A DNA stretch of 64,000 bases from Crambe crambe (GCA_963924555.1 OZ004581.1:6549338-6613337); one strand, 5' to 3'; shown: positions 10,188 to 24,500, counted from the stretch's first letter. Translations and numbers: made by a program. Notes: generated from the sequence alone by a model not told the origin.

Positions 10188-11395
10188 GTATACAATCGGT
10201 GGACTGGACTACTGGACTGGACTACTGGACTGCCCTTTCACCCGGCACATGTGAAATTATAGAAGTGTAGCTGTGCACACTAGTAATTTGTCTACCACTC
10301 GAAGTACATATCATCCTGCATACCTCTGTCTTGCACAAAAATGGTTAGGCCATAGAATCTACTAGATGAAGGTATGTTTGCTGCTTATAAGAACTAGCAT
10401 AAATAAAGACTAATTTTTACCCTCCCCTCCATTCCACTTCCCTCCCTCCAGTCCAGTGGTCCAGTCAGACACCCAGATACAGGTGGTGTCACTGGTGTAT
10501 GGTAGCTTTGAATCTGTATGTACTTCCTAGTGATAGTTTTGTATGGGGGGAATGGAGGGGAGGGTATTTGACTAAATTTGAATAGCTTTTACAAGCAGCA
10601 AACATACCTTCATTGTATGGCCTTATGCATTTTTTGTACAAGACAACAAGTGTCATTCAGAGGTATGCAGGATGATATGTACTTCTAGTGGGAATAAATT
10701 ACTAGAGTAATTACTGCAATTATATTATTACATCTTCCCTCATCAGTTTGCATGCATAGTTTATAATTACACTCCTACATCTGTCATGTGCAGACTAATA
10801 TGAATAGCTTTTACAAGCAGTAAACATATACCTTCATCTAGTAGCTATAGATTGTATGCATGGCCTTATACCATTTTTTGCGCAAGACAACAAGTATGTG
10901 TCATTTAGTCTGCACATGCTCAGATGTAGGAGTGCAATTATAAACTACTGCAATTTGGCATGTGAACTGATGAGGGAAGATGTAATATTAGTAATTGCAG
11001 TAATTACTGGTAGTTACACTATATTTGTTTACCACTAGAAGTGCATATCATCCTGCATACCTCTGAATGATACTTGTTGTCTTGCACAAGAAATGGTAAG
11101 GCCATACAATCTATAGCTACAAGATGAAGGTATGCATGTTTGCCGCAAACTCTACCCTCCACTCCATTCCGCTTCCCTCCCTCCCCGTACAAAACTATCC
11201 TAGGAAGTACATACAGGTTCAAAGCTACCATACACCAGTGATGCCACCTGTATCTGGGTGTCTGACAGGATGATATGCACTTCTAGTGGTAAATAAACGC
11301 AGCTACACTTCTATGATTTCACATGTGCCAGGTGAAAGGGCAGTCCAGTAGTCCAGTCCAGTAGTCCAGTCCACCGATTGTATACACCCATTAAT
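10188..11395. mobile_element. ~1.2 kb fold-back element with nested inverted repeats
   Basis: The left end (GGGTGTATACAATCGGTGGA plus repeated ctggactactgga units) is mirrored at the right end (tagtccagtcc units then TCCACCGATTGTATACACCC). Inside, further inverted copies of the 'ctcccctccattcc', 'gcagcaaacatacc' and 'aagtgcatatcatcctgcat' segments give a multi-layered palindrome. No transposase is visible. Fragments occur near 2.6 and 4.1 kb. Confidence 0.75.
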
Positions 11396-11399
11396 GCTT

Positions 11400-12425
11400 G
11401 TAGTACATGTATCGGATAGAAAACAGAGGTTATACTGTATTGCTTTTTAAAGTATGTGGTGTGATCACAAATAATTTACACAATCTCATGGGTGAACACT
11501 TGCTAGCACCTAAACCTAAAAACGTGTCTACGGCCCTAAAGGACTGATTTCTATATAGCTATGTTGAATTTCAGACCCAGTGATATGCTCTGGGCCATGG
11601 GAGGTGGTCTCTGTATGCAGGTCTGAATCAATTTTAAGGCATTTTTGAAACACAATCAGGTGGTCTTTATAGAAGAGTGGACTCTGGTCTCTAAGGCAAG
11701 TTTCACTTATGAACAGTTTTGATAAAAGTGTTGATGAAGCCTAATAAGTGAATCTAGCCCAACGAATAAAACTGTGACTGGGACCTTATGGTGCAGAACA
11801 TTGAAAGTTGTTATGCTAGCTTGATACATAAAGTGAACAAACCACCACAACTATGGAACCAACATTATTCAATAGCTATAGATAAGAGGATCATCAATTG
11901 GATCTGACCTTTAATATCCACAAAACATTAAAAGTTGTTATAGCTTGTTAAAATTTACAAGCTACAAATTTACTAACCACCACGACTATGAAACCAAAGG
12001 AGTTGTGAATTTTATTCAAAAGCTCTTGATTAATTAAAACTAAAATTTCAATTTTCGCTCCATAAGGTCTAGATTCGGTCAGCCAATGCAATGCTGAGTA
12101 CAATCTGCATGACAACCACACTGTACTTTGTTATGACATAGAGCTAAGAAAAAAAATTAAAAGCACCTCCACTTGTCCTATGCATGATGTGTATAATATT
12201 ATGTGACAGTCCCAGGTACCCCATTTTTAAGTAGCTGGCAATTTCTCAAATATGCTTTGATGAAATAATTATTGTCCCAAACTTCTGTCTTGTGTTCTAT
12301 AATGATTGAACTATCTCTATAACACATTTCAAGACCTAGGCCACTAGTAGTCATGAGTTATGGACAGCTAATATATGGAAAAGTGGCCATTTTAATTCTA
12401 CTTGAAACTGTCACATATGTTGCGT
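11400..12425. other. Intergenic, no gene seen
   Basis: AT-rich with scattered phrases also present near 26.9 and 27.6 kb (for example 'tttgtagcttgtaaaatttta'-like and 'gtttatcaaaactgtt'-like text), suggesting old dispersed repeats. No open frame with support. Confidence 0.3.
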
Positions 12426-12807
12426 GATACACAGTAAAAAAGAAAGTGTGTACTGCACACTAAATTGTCCCAACACACACACCAAGAACAAAAACAGTGT
12501 GTGCATTGGGACGAAATGCAAACACTTTTGTTTTTTTTTTACAGTATATTATTTGATTACTAAACCCACAAAGTAGCTAGGTAGAGAAGAAATACCATAT
12601 CTGACATATATATTCCTAATAATGAGGTCAAGAGTTCAATTAATGGGTCCATGGAAGTATAAGCAGATACTACTTTATAGATGCTGTCACAAGAGTGCTT
12701 AAACAAACCATCAAACTACCACAAAAAATGTAAACAAACCAGTACAATGTTGTGGCCACCAGCTTATCAGTATCAGAATCTGAATATGTAAAAACCTGTT
12801 AACACAC

Positions 12808-12999
12808 TACAGTTGAGCCTCCGAACGAAGGACACTTTGGGACCAGCCATTTTGTCCTTTGTAGGGAGGTTGTCCTCTCTCGGAGGTTTAAAATGTATTA
12901 GCACTATAGGGAAGTTAACTTTTGGGGGACATGAAAGGCATCCCTTGTAGAGAGGCTGTCCCTTTCTCGGAGGGTCCTTTATCGGAGGTTCCACTGTAG
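12808..12999. mobile_element. Small inverted-repeat element (CTACAGT.GA.CCTCCGA ends)
   Basis: The left end CTACAGTTGAGCCTCCGA is mirrored by TCGGAGGTTCCACTGTAG. The interior is a diverged palindrome with repeated 'gaggttgtcc/gaggctgtcc' blocks. Partial relatives ('cagtggaacctc') occur at 59780 and around 14710 and 62285, so it is a dispersed family. Confidence 0.65.
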
Positions 13000-13344
13000 A
13001 TGTCACACCTGTGCATGCATGCAGAAGGGAGAAATAGATTGGGGAAGCATCACTCTTCCACTCTTTGGCTAGAACACTGCCCTCCAGGCCTGATTACTAT
13101 ATGATTCCAGAGGAGCTCTTTCAACAGACATGGTTTGATCATGTCCTTCATTATATAGCACCCTATTGTTACTGAATTAGTATAGTGAAATGTACACTCC
13201 CTAATAGTTCATGTTTTTTTGGACCTCTTATTGCCTAAACCCATTCATCCTGGCTAAATCACTGGGAGGGGGTACAAAGTTGACCACACAGAGTATGTCA
13301 AAATTAATAGACAACAGAAAATCAAATCAGAACATTCCATTATT

Positions 13345-16300
13345 CTAATTAGTTTTCATATATACACGTCCATAAGCAATGCCTGGCACAGTTAGGCTAA
13401 CAATCTTATGAGCAGAGTCTCTCTGGAAGTACACCCATGCTCCAATGTGACCAGAGTGAAGGACGAAACAAGGAACGGACAAACCCCTCAGGCTGATCTG
13501 GAAGGAGTCATCCTCACGCCATTCCAGGAAGGCAGTGTCACCTCCCTCGCCAGTAAAGAGTGTTGGGTGTCCAAACGGCATCCCAAAAGTGATGTTCGTT
13601 ACATCCTATATATAGAAGTACAGTGCAACTATCGATAAAAGACCCTCCAAGTAGAGGACAACCTCTGCTAACAAAAGTTAGCTATAGTGAATGATCAAGG
13701 GGCAAGGTGACTTTAGTAGCATTATAGCATTATGATCCCTCTCACAGGGTTTCATCTAGGTATTTCACCTTGGAGGGAAGCTCACTGATCGTGTGGCCTT
13801 AGGCCACAGCGAGGGGGAGGGGCCCCTCCCACACAAAGCACAAAGCCAAAAATGCTTACTACTCTGAAGTATCCCAAATTGGTCCTTAATTACTCCCTTT
13901 GGTGACTACATGTAATAACCTGTGGTCACCAAAGGGAGCAGCCTTTTGGGAGGAAGTTGGTTAGGGGGGGAAATACCCCCCAGTATGTGAAACCCTGTCT
14001 CATGTATGTACCTAGCACTTCAGTACTTTACCTTTACTTTGCCAATAGTGGCAGTGTAAACTCCGACATACTCCTGTGGGTTGGGAGGAGCTTTGGGAGG
14101 GGCCTGATGAGCAGAAAGGATCCCACTGGCAGCCAGCAGCAGCTGCTGGGCTATGGTTATGATCTTGCGATGAGAGGCACAACCGTCACAACTCTGCAGC
14201 AGAATGAATCCTACCTTGCTTTCAGCCTGCAATAAATATTGCTGGGTGAACATAGCTAGACATTAATTGGTAAAGGGTATCACAGCAAAAAGCATACATT
14301 ACAGTGAATGAATAAAAATATTCTAAGATACGTATTAATGTCATGTTGGCTTGACAGAAGTTTGGAACTACGAATTTCCAGACATGGCCACTGTAGTCAT
14401 TTCAGAATACCAAACATTGTATAATGAACACACCCCCCACCCCCCCCCCCCCCCCCCCACCCATCCCAAAGTGCTGAGGTCCCACTGAATAATTAGAAAT
14501 AGAAATATTCAATCATGCAACTCTTTATCTATCTAAATCACAGAATTTAGAGAACGGAGTTTAATTTGAGCCATACCTTTATCTAAATCACAGAATTTAG
14601 AGAATAGATTGAGCCATAACTCACTATACAAATGCATCAACTAACTTGGGGTCAAAGTTCAACTATTTAGCTTCTTGCCTACTTGATGTTGGGTTATGGT
14701 GAGTTCCTTTATATCGAGGTTCCACTGTATGGTGTATCACTTACAGCCATTTGGAATTCTGCATTATAACCATTAAGGACTCCATCTTTGGTGTGTAACG
14801 TGTAGTTCCCCAGAGGTAGAAGTTCCCATGGGTAACTGAACCCTGTGCCATCAGCATACATATATGCCGGCTCCATCCATTCACGCACCGTCTCTCCATC
14901 CATCAACTATACAAACACAGTATATTAGTGTTGATGTAGTTATCATAGTCACCTGTACTTTCAAACAGGGTGTATAATGATTCAAAAGTTTCCATATTCA
15001 AGCAGGGTGGTCCACCCTGCATTAAGCCCTGGGAAAAACTGAATTATGTACATAATTGTGACCCGATTTGCAAAAACCAGCCACTCAGCGACGAAATTAA
15101 TAATGTGATAGGCCTACATTGAGACAGCATTATTGAAAACTATGATCCTTGAACAAACAACAGACAAACTTTTGGAGTGTAGAATGAAATAGAAAGGCTT
15201 CAAATGAAGCACTAAAGTTAGCTAGTCAGCCATGAAAGCTTCATGCATAGATTCCAACAGCAGAAAGCCATGTGGAAAATCATCAGAACTAAGTAGGCTT
15301 TTCCGCTTATGCGCTTGGAAATATAAACTGACTAAGCTATCTACGCTACTTCGGATACCTTGTTTCTCTTTTCCAAGCTTTGGTTGGCGCCTCTCAGCGC
15401 TAGCTTCTTTCTAACTTTAGTCCGAAACTCCAATTTTTGTAGTGCACAGGCGTGTCCAGAAATAACGTTTATATAGCTTACTCAGCTTTTTCAGAATGCT
15501 AATGGACGCTTCTTGAAACTTCTAAGAGCTGTTCCTCGAGCATCATAGAACTTTGGGTGACCGGGTTTTTGCAAATCCGGTCACAATTACTATTATGTTG
15601 TTGTATCACTATTCAATTAATCACTTTTGCCTTGTGGAAACGACAAAACTTATAGCTTATGGAAGCAATTAAGTGGAATTGTCTATTTTGAACTGACTCT
15701 GCTAACAGGTTATGGGCCAGTCTGAGCATCCAATCCCAATTCATAGCTGTGCCATAATTATTAGCTACACTATAATAAAAAGATTGATCAGTTGAGAGAT
15801 ATAACTGTGCCTTTTTAGATACTGCCAAAATTGAACAAGTGGACCAAGAGAGGACATTCAATTACATGTATAAATATGATGGTACGTAGCACAAATAACA
15901 TTTTGCTTACTTAAACTTCAATCATCAACAAAAACTACTCCACAAAAATAACACAGGCCCACACATGACCATTAACATAATAATTATTGTATAGTTTTGG
16001 AAATTTTTCGTGGGGTAAATTTTTTTGTGGTCTGTAAGACTTAATGAGATCCTGATAACTTCTTTAAGATCAACACAAAAAATCTTACCCCATGAAAACT
16101 CTTATCTGCAATAAGATTCCCTACCTGTGTGTCAGAGGAACCATCTGTACTGAAGGCCAGCATCATCAACTTTGCAAGGTCAGCAGTACTGGAATACGTT
16201 TGCCCTGCAGAAGCATCCCAACCAACGTCTATCATATCAGCCTGTGATCCGTCAGGATAATACCCCACTGCCATCTTGTCCATGACAGAGCTATTGAAGG

Positions 16301-18444
16301 AGTTTCCAGTGTTCTGCATACCAAGTGGCTTTATGATCATCTTTGTGACAAGGTCATCCCAAGATGGAGAGTCCATTATCTTGACTAAAACCTGTAGCAA
16401 TTGACGCAAAATCACAACATACAGTGGGTCCCTTGACAGTGGCCATTTTGGCCATCACTCGTTATACTTAGCTGCAGTAATTTTAAGCTTGTACTACATA
16501 TCACTTTTATTATCCATAGGAAATGGGTGTGGTTATTGAAATTAGGAGGCCTAGGAATTGCTGTGGCTCTTGGTGATGGGTATGGGTAAGGGGTTACTTC
16601 ATGACTCGCTTGTTGCAGAAGGGGAGTGAAGTAGGGATTTAAGTTGGGTGATATAGGTGTGGTTATTGAAATTAGGAGGGCTAGGAGTGATAGGAATAGT
16701 AAATTGTATGGCTATCTCAAATTTGCACTCATTATCCAAAGGGACACCCTTTAAGTCTTAACTGGGCATGGCAAAATAATTTTTTTCGGCCAACTCTAGG
16801 CAGAATATTATTAGCGAAGGAATAGGGAATGGTTTCACATATCAAGTTAATCAGCATTCCATAAGGGGAAAACTGGAAGTCCAAACATTGATTCACAAAA
16901 CACAATATATCAATACGGACATCCTCAATGAGGACTCCTTCCATCACATTACAATAAATTACATAGCTGAGAATTTTGAGGATTATAACAGTCTGCCATA
17001 GGTCAAATTTGCTTTGGTCTGACATCATATTGGCATAATACATCCCATTGCACTTAGGAATGTATCTATTTAAAGGCCATATCATAATATGGACAATCAA
17101 CTCTTCTCGTGGTCTGACATTTATCCTCACTGATTTTGGAGCATGTTTGAGAAATAAGAAATTTAGAGATTCAAGAATGTGATACATACCTTTCCCAACA
17201 AGCCAAATCCTAGATTAGAGTACGAGGGCTGAGTTCCTGGAGGGTACATCAACTGGAGACTTGCTATGTGCTCGTTCATGGTGGCATCACTGATATTACA
17301 CCCAGTCTCAAATATCCCAAGGCACGGGGCATTTCTCGGCAGACCCGACATGTGACTCATAAGCTGTGCAAAGGTAATGCCACGTTTTGTCTGAAAAGGA
17401 TTCTGGATTTTGAACTCTGGGAAATACTCTGTGATGTCGTCGTCTAGTGATTTGATGTGTCCTTGGTCTCTGAGGATCAGTGTTTGAAGGGATGTGAACA
17501 CTTTGGAAATAGACCCTATTCTGAAGCCAGTATTTGAATCTGGTGCACCCATGCTGCGATCTATCAAACATAAGATCAGATACGTAGCTGCACTGGAATA
17601 TTTACTGGAATGTAATTTTCACTCAATGTGTGCAGATGCAGCAAGGGGGGTTGCTATTTATGTCTGCAACAAAATCAGCTATATAGCTAACCCTGTGTTT
17701 CTTGATAGCTGTAGAAACACATAGCTATCAAATTATGCTTTTTCAATTACCCCAATAATTACAAGGGGATTTAGTCACACCTACTCAATTGGCATACTAT
17801 ACAGGCAAGAAACTGCATGTGCTAGCTAAGTATTATGAATTATGAGACTTGCCTTTTTCCAACCATTAAAATTTTAAATAGCTGGACTCCAAAACATAAC
17901 ATCCTTCAGGGTAAAGTGGCTCTTATGGCCCTTTTAATTATTGTTATGTAAGCAATTAAGTATTGCATAACTTAACATAATAGCTAATGTGCTGCATTGT
18001 CTAATTCCTGAGCACTTGCTTCAAAGACTTGTGCATCAAAATCAATGCTAGATAGTGATTCTAATGAAAATTTAATAACATTATTACAAGAACTAACATC
18101 TAAAACTGACCAGACATATTTTTCAAGCCATAGCCTCCAGTCCAAATGATATTGTCTTTATACACGATACTAACGACTGCACCACCTGGTGACTTATCCC
18201 CTTCAAGCGCTTTCTTGATGTCCGAATCAGCTGCACTGATCTGGGATGAAAGCTTTATCGCCAGGTCATCCTTAGAAAGAGTGGCGGAGGGCAAACTCGG
18301 GCACAGCGAAATCTGGTCCCCTGGGTCTGAATCGCCGCGCCTTTGCCGATATCTTATTCCCCCCGGATCGTAATATAGGGCATTGCAAAGACTGGGAAGC
18401 AGCAATACAAAAATGAACACTTCCATCTTTCTAAAAATGACCAC
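13345..18444 (-). CDS. Secreted serine beta-lactamase-like protein, six exons
   Basis: Exons (minus strand): 18111-18444, 17190-17560, 16125-16391, 14745-14906, 14032-14226, 13345-13605. They join in frame (intron phases 1,0,0,0,0) into about 529 residues. The N-terminus has a hydrophobic signal peptide (MEVFIFVLLLPSLCNA; the second Met, 18426, gives the cleaner signal). Exon 2 carries SISK, matching the S-x-x-K nucleophile motif of serine beta-lactamase/penicillin-binding-like hydrolases, and PSYSNLGFGLLGK contains the Y-x-N motif. Exon 3 covers the following helical part and exons 4-6 a beta-rich C-terminal domain, as in animal LACTB-like/LACTBL1-type proteins. Expected role: a secreted or lumenal serine hydrolase of unknown substrate. 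It shares a short promoter with the divergent caspase-like gene. Part of it is duplicated at 1434-1700. Confidence 0.85.
15058..15584. mobile_element. GTGACC...GGTCAC element, 527 bp, 4 bp AATT target duplication, in a beta-lactamase intron
   Basis: Ends GTGACCCGATTTGCAAAAACC-like and TTTTTGCAAATCCGGTCAC are inverted, with AATT on both sides (15054-15057, 15585-15588). The interior matches the 320-960 element. It lies between exons 3 and 4 of the beta-lactamase-like gene and abuts the duplicated segment. Confidence 0.75.
15585..16945. repeat. Segmental duplication, copy B (partner at 97-2390)
   Basis: This is the version within the complete gene, including exon 3 and surrounding introns. It lacks the two insertions seen in copy A and so gives their empty target site near 15797-15808 (gagatataactgtgcc). 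Confidence 0.75.
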
Positions 18445-18549
18445 GTGCGTATTAAAAATCCTTACGTTATTATTATGTAATCTCTATTTTTAGAATTTAT
18501 TGTTATTGACATCATGTCATGATTCTTACAATAATATTATTATAGAAGG
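18445..18549. promoter_or_regulatory. Short divergent promoter between the beta-lactamase-like and caspase-like genes
   Basis: Only 105 bp (or 123 bp if the second Met is used) separate the two outward-facing start codons. A CACGTG E-box-like hexamer sits at its left edge (about 18441-18446). No TATA box is clear. A shared bidirectional promoter is inferred from spacing; compact head-to-head pairs are common in sponge genomes. Confidence 0.55.
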
Positions 18550-21500
18550 ATGGCTACACGATCACCACCCAGAGATAGCGCAGATTCTTACAGCTGCACC
18601 TCTTTCGGTAAGCCAGCTTAGATAGCTAGTCCAATCTGGTAGCTGGCAGCTTAAATCACACTTTAAGAATCAGGGGCGTTAGAAGATGTTTTCTGGTGGG
18701 GGGGCTGATGTATGTGTGCTGAGGGAAAAATTTTTAGCTGACCACGCCCATTTCCCTTAACCACACCCATTTTTGGATACCAGCGTATCATCAACTGGCT
18801 CAACAGTACAGTGGCATCAGTGCTTGTGATTGAGGTCTCTGAAGATGGTTCATTCTGTGATGTTGCTAGTAGGTGTTATTATGACATGCAGCATCTGTTT
18901 TGCATATACTAATGCCTATGTGCAGGTACTATCCTTTTTGAGTGGGGGGGCTGAAGCCCCCCCCCCCCCCCCCCCAGCCCCCCTGCTTCTTACGCCCATG
19001 AGAATTTAATAATAGGAGATAGCTATTAGATAAAAGTGTAGGGCTATTGCTATGTGGAAGCACTATTACATATTTGCCACATTAAAATCTACAGATGCTC
19101 CAAACTCTGTCCAGGCTCAAGAGAGGAATGATGATAATGATTACAGAGCTGCGATGGAGAGCTGGCAGCAGCAAAATTACCGTGAGAACGGAGCAGGAGT
19201 AAATTGTTCCGCAATCAGACACCATCACAAAAGTGGAGGACATGGTGAATTATTATACTTCTCTGCATGTGTAGAAAGGGCTTACCTGTTCACTTCTTCC
19301 CTATAGATTCTGTACAAACTAATGATCAGGAATATCCCCAAGAAAGCATCATTGATTCAGAAGAAGAGAAAGCTAAAGGTGATTGCCCTCAATTAAATGA
19401 AGCTACTATTTTAAAGTTTTTTTTAACAACTATTCTTCCAGAACCTGTCACAGCATCCACAACCACTAGCATTACCTCGGGATCCCCCCTCAATTCTATA
19501 GTTGTGGAGGAAGAGATAAAAAGAGGTACAAAAATTGTTATGTCCACAATCAATGACATGCCGAATAGTGAGTTATGAAGTACTTGTTATTACAATACAG
19601 AATCATGTACATTGTCAGTAATTTCATGGATGGTTTATGTGCACTATAATTATACGACTTTGGGAATGACCTGGCGTTATTTATTGAGACACACTAATAA
19701 TTATGTATTATGTTATTGAGGATCCACAATTCTAGATCTTGCATCAATTATTCTACTCCAGGTGGTCAAACACAACGCTTATTTTTATTGCAGTAACTCC
19801 AATAATGCAAGATGTGGTGGATAGCTTTACCTCTGCTATTGGTTTATGCGTCACCTTTTCCAGCGAGGAAGGATTTAATAAAACGACAAAACGTATCCCC
19901 AGCATCCACAATGGTGGAAGATTGATCAGGGACACCAGCAAAAGCCTCGGTTATGTAACACACGGATTCGAAAACCCGTCCGTGGTCAAGCTACTAGCAG
20001 TTTTTCAAGCTTTAGCAAAACATGTTAAATATCCAGAAGGTTCTTATCGCCTTGTCATCTATTACACTGGTCATGGTATTGAGAACGGCCTAAGTCTTTA
20101 TGATGGCAATGTCGATATCAGCGATCTGAAGACTTTCCTGTGGCAGTCAGTAGCTCCTGAAATTTCCGATATCCCAAAGGTGCTCATATTTGATTGTTGT
20201 CGAGGGGAAGTCGATGGAAAATCATTGCCTAGTGTTAGAGCAAGGTTACCGCAGAAATACAGTGAAGCAGAGACTTCGACTTTGCAGCGCCATGGACCAG
20301 CTGCTGGGAACATGCTGATTCTTTTTTCCACTCCTCTACTTTGCCAAGCATTTGCTGACCGTGATGGAGTTGGATTTCTTACAAGGGAAGTGGTTAAGCT
20401 ATTGAAAGAGCCAGTATCGCAGAATCTCACAGAAATATTTCAGTCGAAATTGTTTGAGGCCATGAAAAGGGGGACAAGAGGAAAGGAAGAATGTCACTAC
20501 ATGCGTCCATTTGTAGAAACTACACTTGAAGTCGATATTAATGTTTATGAAGAAAAAATAAGAGCAAGTGAGTCCAGATTGTAAAGCGAATCTCACCTTA
20601 ATTAAAACCACCTTACTAAGAACCACCTCTAGCTACACTAACACTGATATTCAGTCCCAATTAATTTGCATTTTAGTACATTCAGAACTGAGGCCACCTC
20701 TCCAGTCATTGGGTAGTCCCATGGGTAGTCCCCCCACTCTTTAGTACACAGTTATAGCTATAAGTATACTGATGGGACATTAATTATCGTTCCAAACCTA
20801 AAAATGTCAGATCCACTGATCCTAATATCTGGATGTCAGGTATCCTGAACTCTACTCTCTTTACCAGCTACATAATAATTAGATTTTGTCAGGTGAAGTC
20901 TATGTCACATATCATCATACCACATGTGCTGAATCAGCACTTTTTGGCTTCAGTTCTTGTTCATGTACATGTACAAAGATGGATTTAGCTCATAGTAATA
21001 TCACCCTTGGTCTTTAATTCCATGAGGAACCCCATTGAGAGTGTCTTACTTATTTGGAAATGTAATATTTTCCGCTACAAGTCTTATTCTGTTCTTATTG
21101 CCTGTGGTGAGGTGTCTTAGTCTGTGAGTAGGTGTCTTTGTCATACTACGTAGGTAAGAGACCTAACCACACTACTAGAACAGGTGGTTTCATGAGACTA
21201 AGCACCTGATTAGGACTAAAGATCAAAGCATACTATGCATACCATTTTCTAAAGATTATGAGTGTGTATAACGGCTTAACAACATCAAGAGAACATTATT
21301 CTTATGAAATTTTGATGCCATGTGTTGCATAATTATCTTGATTCTTATTTTAGTGAGACCAAGAGAAGTTAAGTGTGTTGAGGAAGGAGAGCAGTGTAGA
21401 ATAACATGGATACCTCCGCTACATGCTAAGCACCACAACCTCCAAAAATACATGATAGCCAAGCGACGTCCTGGCACAAATGACTGGAAGAGATCACATA

Positions 21501-24500
21501 TTGATGGTTAGGAATCATTCATCATTTAGTCTCATCTTAGAAATGCTATGCAATCCTTGTAGTCATGACATTACGATAGCTAAGCTATAACAAAAGTGAA
21601 AATAGTAAAAAATGAAATAATATTTTCACGGTATTCATAATAGTGCAAGCTAGCCTCTTTTTAAGTATGTGTCTGGAAATGTTTATCGAGCATGGGAGAA
21701 CTGTATGAAAAAAAGATCATGAATCTAATTCTGGTAATGTATGATCGTGTTTACACTTGATAGTTCTCTCTAAGTATACTTCTGCACTCATTTGGCTTCC
21801 CAAGTATGATTGTGAATATAATGTATAGAGAGATTGTGGTATAAACCCGAAACAAATTCATGAAATGAAGGAAGAAGTATAATAATTATGCACTATACCT
21901 TTGCACTCATTTGGCTTCCCAATATGATTGCGAATGTATAGAGAGATGGAATGGAATTAGGATTAAAATGGCTCACATCTAGTAGAAATTATTATGCTCC
22001 ACTTTTGGAAGGAAAAGTAGCTATGTAGCTATATCATCTCTACATATGGAGGCATGAGCTTCTTGTTGTTGTGAATCCATAATGTCTTTAGCCACAAGTC
22101 CATAACATAATAATTATGATTAGTAAATAATTTACTCCCCTTCCCTTCTTCTCACTACATGTTATTAATTTTAGGAGATGCTTCTGCCACATATGTTGAT
22201 GTCAGTAACGGAGAGTTTGCTGGTTATGAGATATCAGTCATTGCCTGCTATGAAGACTCACCAGATGTACCAAGTGATGCTACTCATCTTGAAAATGGTT
22301 TGTGACAACATGGACTTCCCATTATGTAACTGATGTCTATTGTGCATTCACCTTGCCCCTTGATCATTCACTATAACTGCTATAACTTTCTCAATTCTTA
22401 AAGTTTAATGGATCAACAGAGAGCTGATTGTCCACTCTCTCTCTGCTGGTGTTTGAAATTTAAAATTTGGTTAAGAATTGAGAAGTTATAGTGAATGATC
22501 AATGAATGCAAATAGACTATAATGGTGTGACTGTATATACAGGGGTGGATACAGGGAGGGGGCTGGGGCACCCCCCTCTCATTTCAATTATGCTCATAAA
22601 AAATAGCTAGCAGAATAATACTGAGGCATATAACTGACTTATCCTGTTTTTTGCCTCTCAAATTGCACCAGATGCATACTCAAAGAACACAGCAAAATTG
22701 CGGATCAAAGTTGGATTTGGCCAGATAAAAATAATATCCTATCAAACTAAAAATTTTATTTTTGCACACTGGTCCTATAGGAACTTACACTAAGAGGTTG
22801 ATAATTGTAGTAATGATACCACATCTTATAAGCAGGTACTATACTTCTGACCTCAAACAGAATAGGGAATGTTCCCCACTACTGTATACTTCTGAGCTCA
22901 AGAAACAAGAATAGAGTAAGAGGGAATATTTCCCACTATACTTCTGAACTCAAGAAACAGAATAGAATATTCCCCCATAGGATGTAGTGTGAGATGTCTG
23001 AGGTAGAAGCCAATAATACGTAGCTTGGTCAAAGCAAGTAGCCTTGGTGATCATAGACCAGCTAGGTTTTCAGCTACCTTCTTCTACCTTGGGGTACGTA
23101 GTGCTATATGTAGATATATTAACATGACATTCAATACTTCAATGCATCTAGCTAGCTATAGCTATAGGCTCCCTGAGTCTGTATGCTCTTGCTGCATGTA
23201 GAGGAACAAGGCAACCCCACACACAGTTTAGCTGAAGTTTAATTTGATACCTTGATACCTGTAATTATCTATTCTAACTTTCTCACCACATTCCACATTT
23301 GAGATCCACTCTATGAGCTGATTTTGAAATTAAAAAAATTTAAGTGTAGTGATAAATAAAACTAAAGTTCAAGGAACACATAACCCCGCACACTGTGATC
23401 ATAGCTAGATACACAGCATGTACATTAGAACTGTGACAGTAGGTTGCTTGCACTACATTATGTACATCAGAAGCTTGCTACATCAGAGCTAATGTCCCGG
23501 AGGGAAATATGGTAAAGGGTCAGCTATACCAGAGCAGAGATTGTTATGTTGATGTCATGACTGTAATTCTGATGAATGGGTGTGGCCTTAGTGTGTAGTA
23601 TAGTGTAGTGCGCTTTAAAAGAAATCACTGAATTGTTCAGTGTAGAAACAGCTTCTGCCTTCTAAAGCCACTGAATTAGTCTTTAAATTGAGTGATTAGC
23701 TAGCTATTCCTCTACCAACGATTCATAACACAAGTTGCACTAAAGTGCCATTCAGATTTTTCTTTTTCTTTAGTACTGAGATGGAAAAATAAAGCTCTAG
23801 AGTGCCCTTGAGAAAAAGGAACAAAAATTCAATTCCAAATTTTGTTTAATCATGTGCGTTTTATATGTAGCTTATAAACTTTATAAGCAATAAGACTCCT
23901 TTCTCAAGTATTATAATTCTATTTTTAGTTGACATTTCTCCACGTAATGTGAGGGTGTCTGAAGATAATGAAGAGCTCACATTCTACTGGAAGGAACCGC
24001 CTTATAGTCGACTCTTCATACCTACTGGATATAAAATCCTCAAATCCGTTGCTGGTGGTAATTGGGAGGTAGCTTCTGATCAAATCATAGCTGAAGAACG
24101 CCATTACACGATCACTTCTGAACCACTTGAAAGGTGCGAGTACAAAGTCGTGGCACTTTATAGAGACAGAGTGAGTACTGGCAAAGAACCTCGAATCCAA
24201 AACAAAGGTATAGAGAAAGTAATAATACCATACTGAACCTCAGTACAAGGGGGCTAACTACAATAGCCCACAGTTGACCTTACATTAATTTTTATGCCCA
24301 TGGTTGAAAGGTTTATAGTCGTTATAAATGGTACCAAAAGGTGTGTGCACAATTGACATTTTCATTGAAGTATAATCTGTGACAATCATACATGTGCTTT
24401 CCCCAAGACCCAAATCCACAAACCCACATCAGTTTGATTAGACACCAGGTTGCTAGTCATTGTGGTTGTCTTCATCCTGTTTACTGGAATGCCTAATAAA

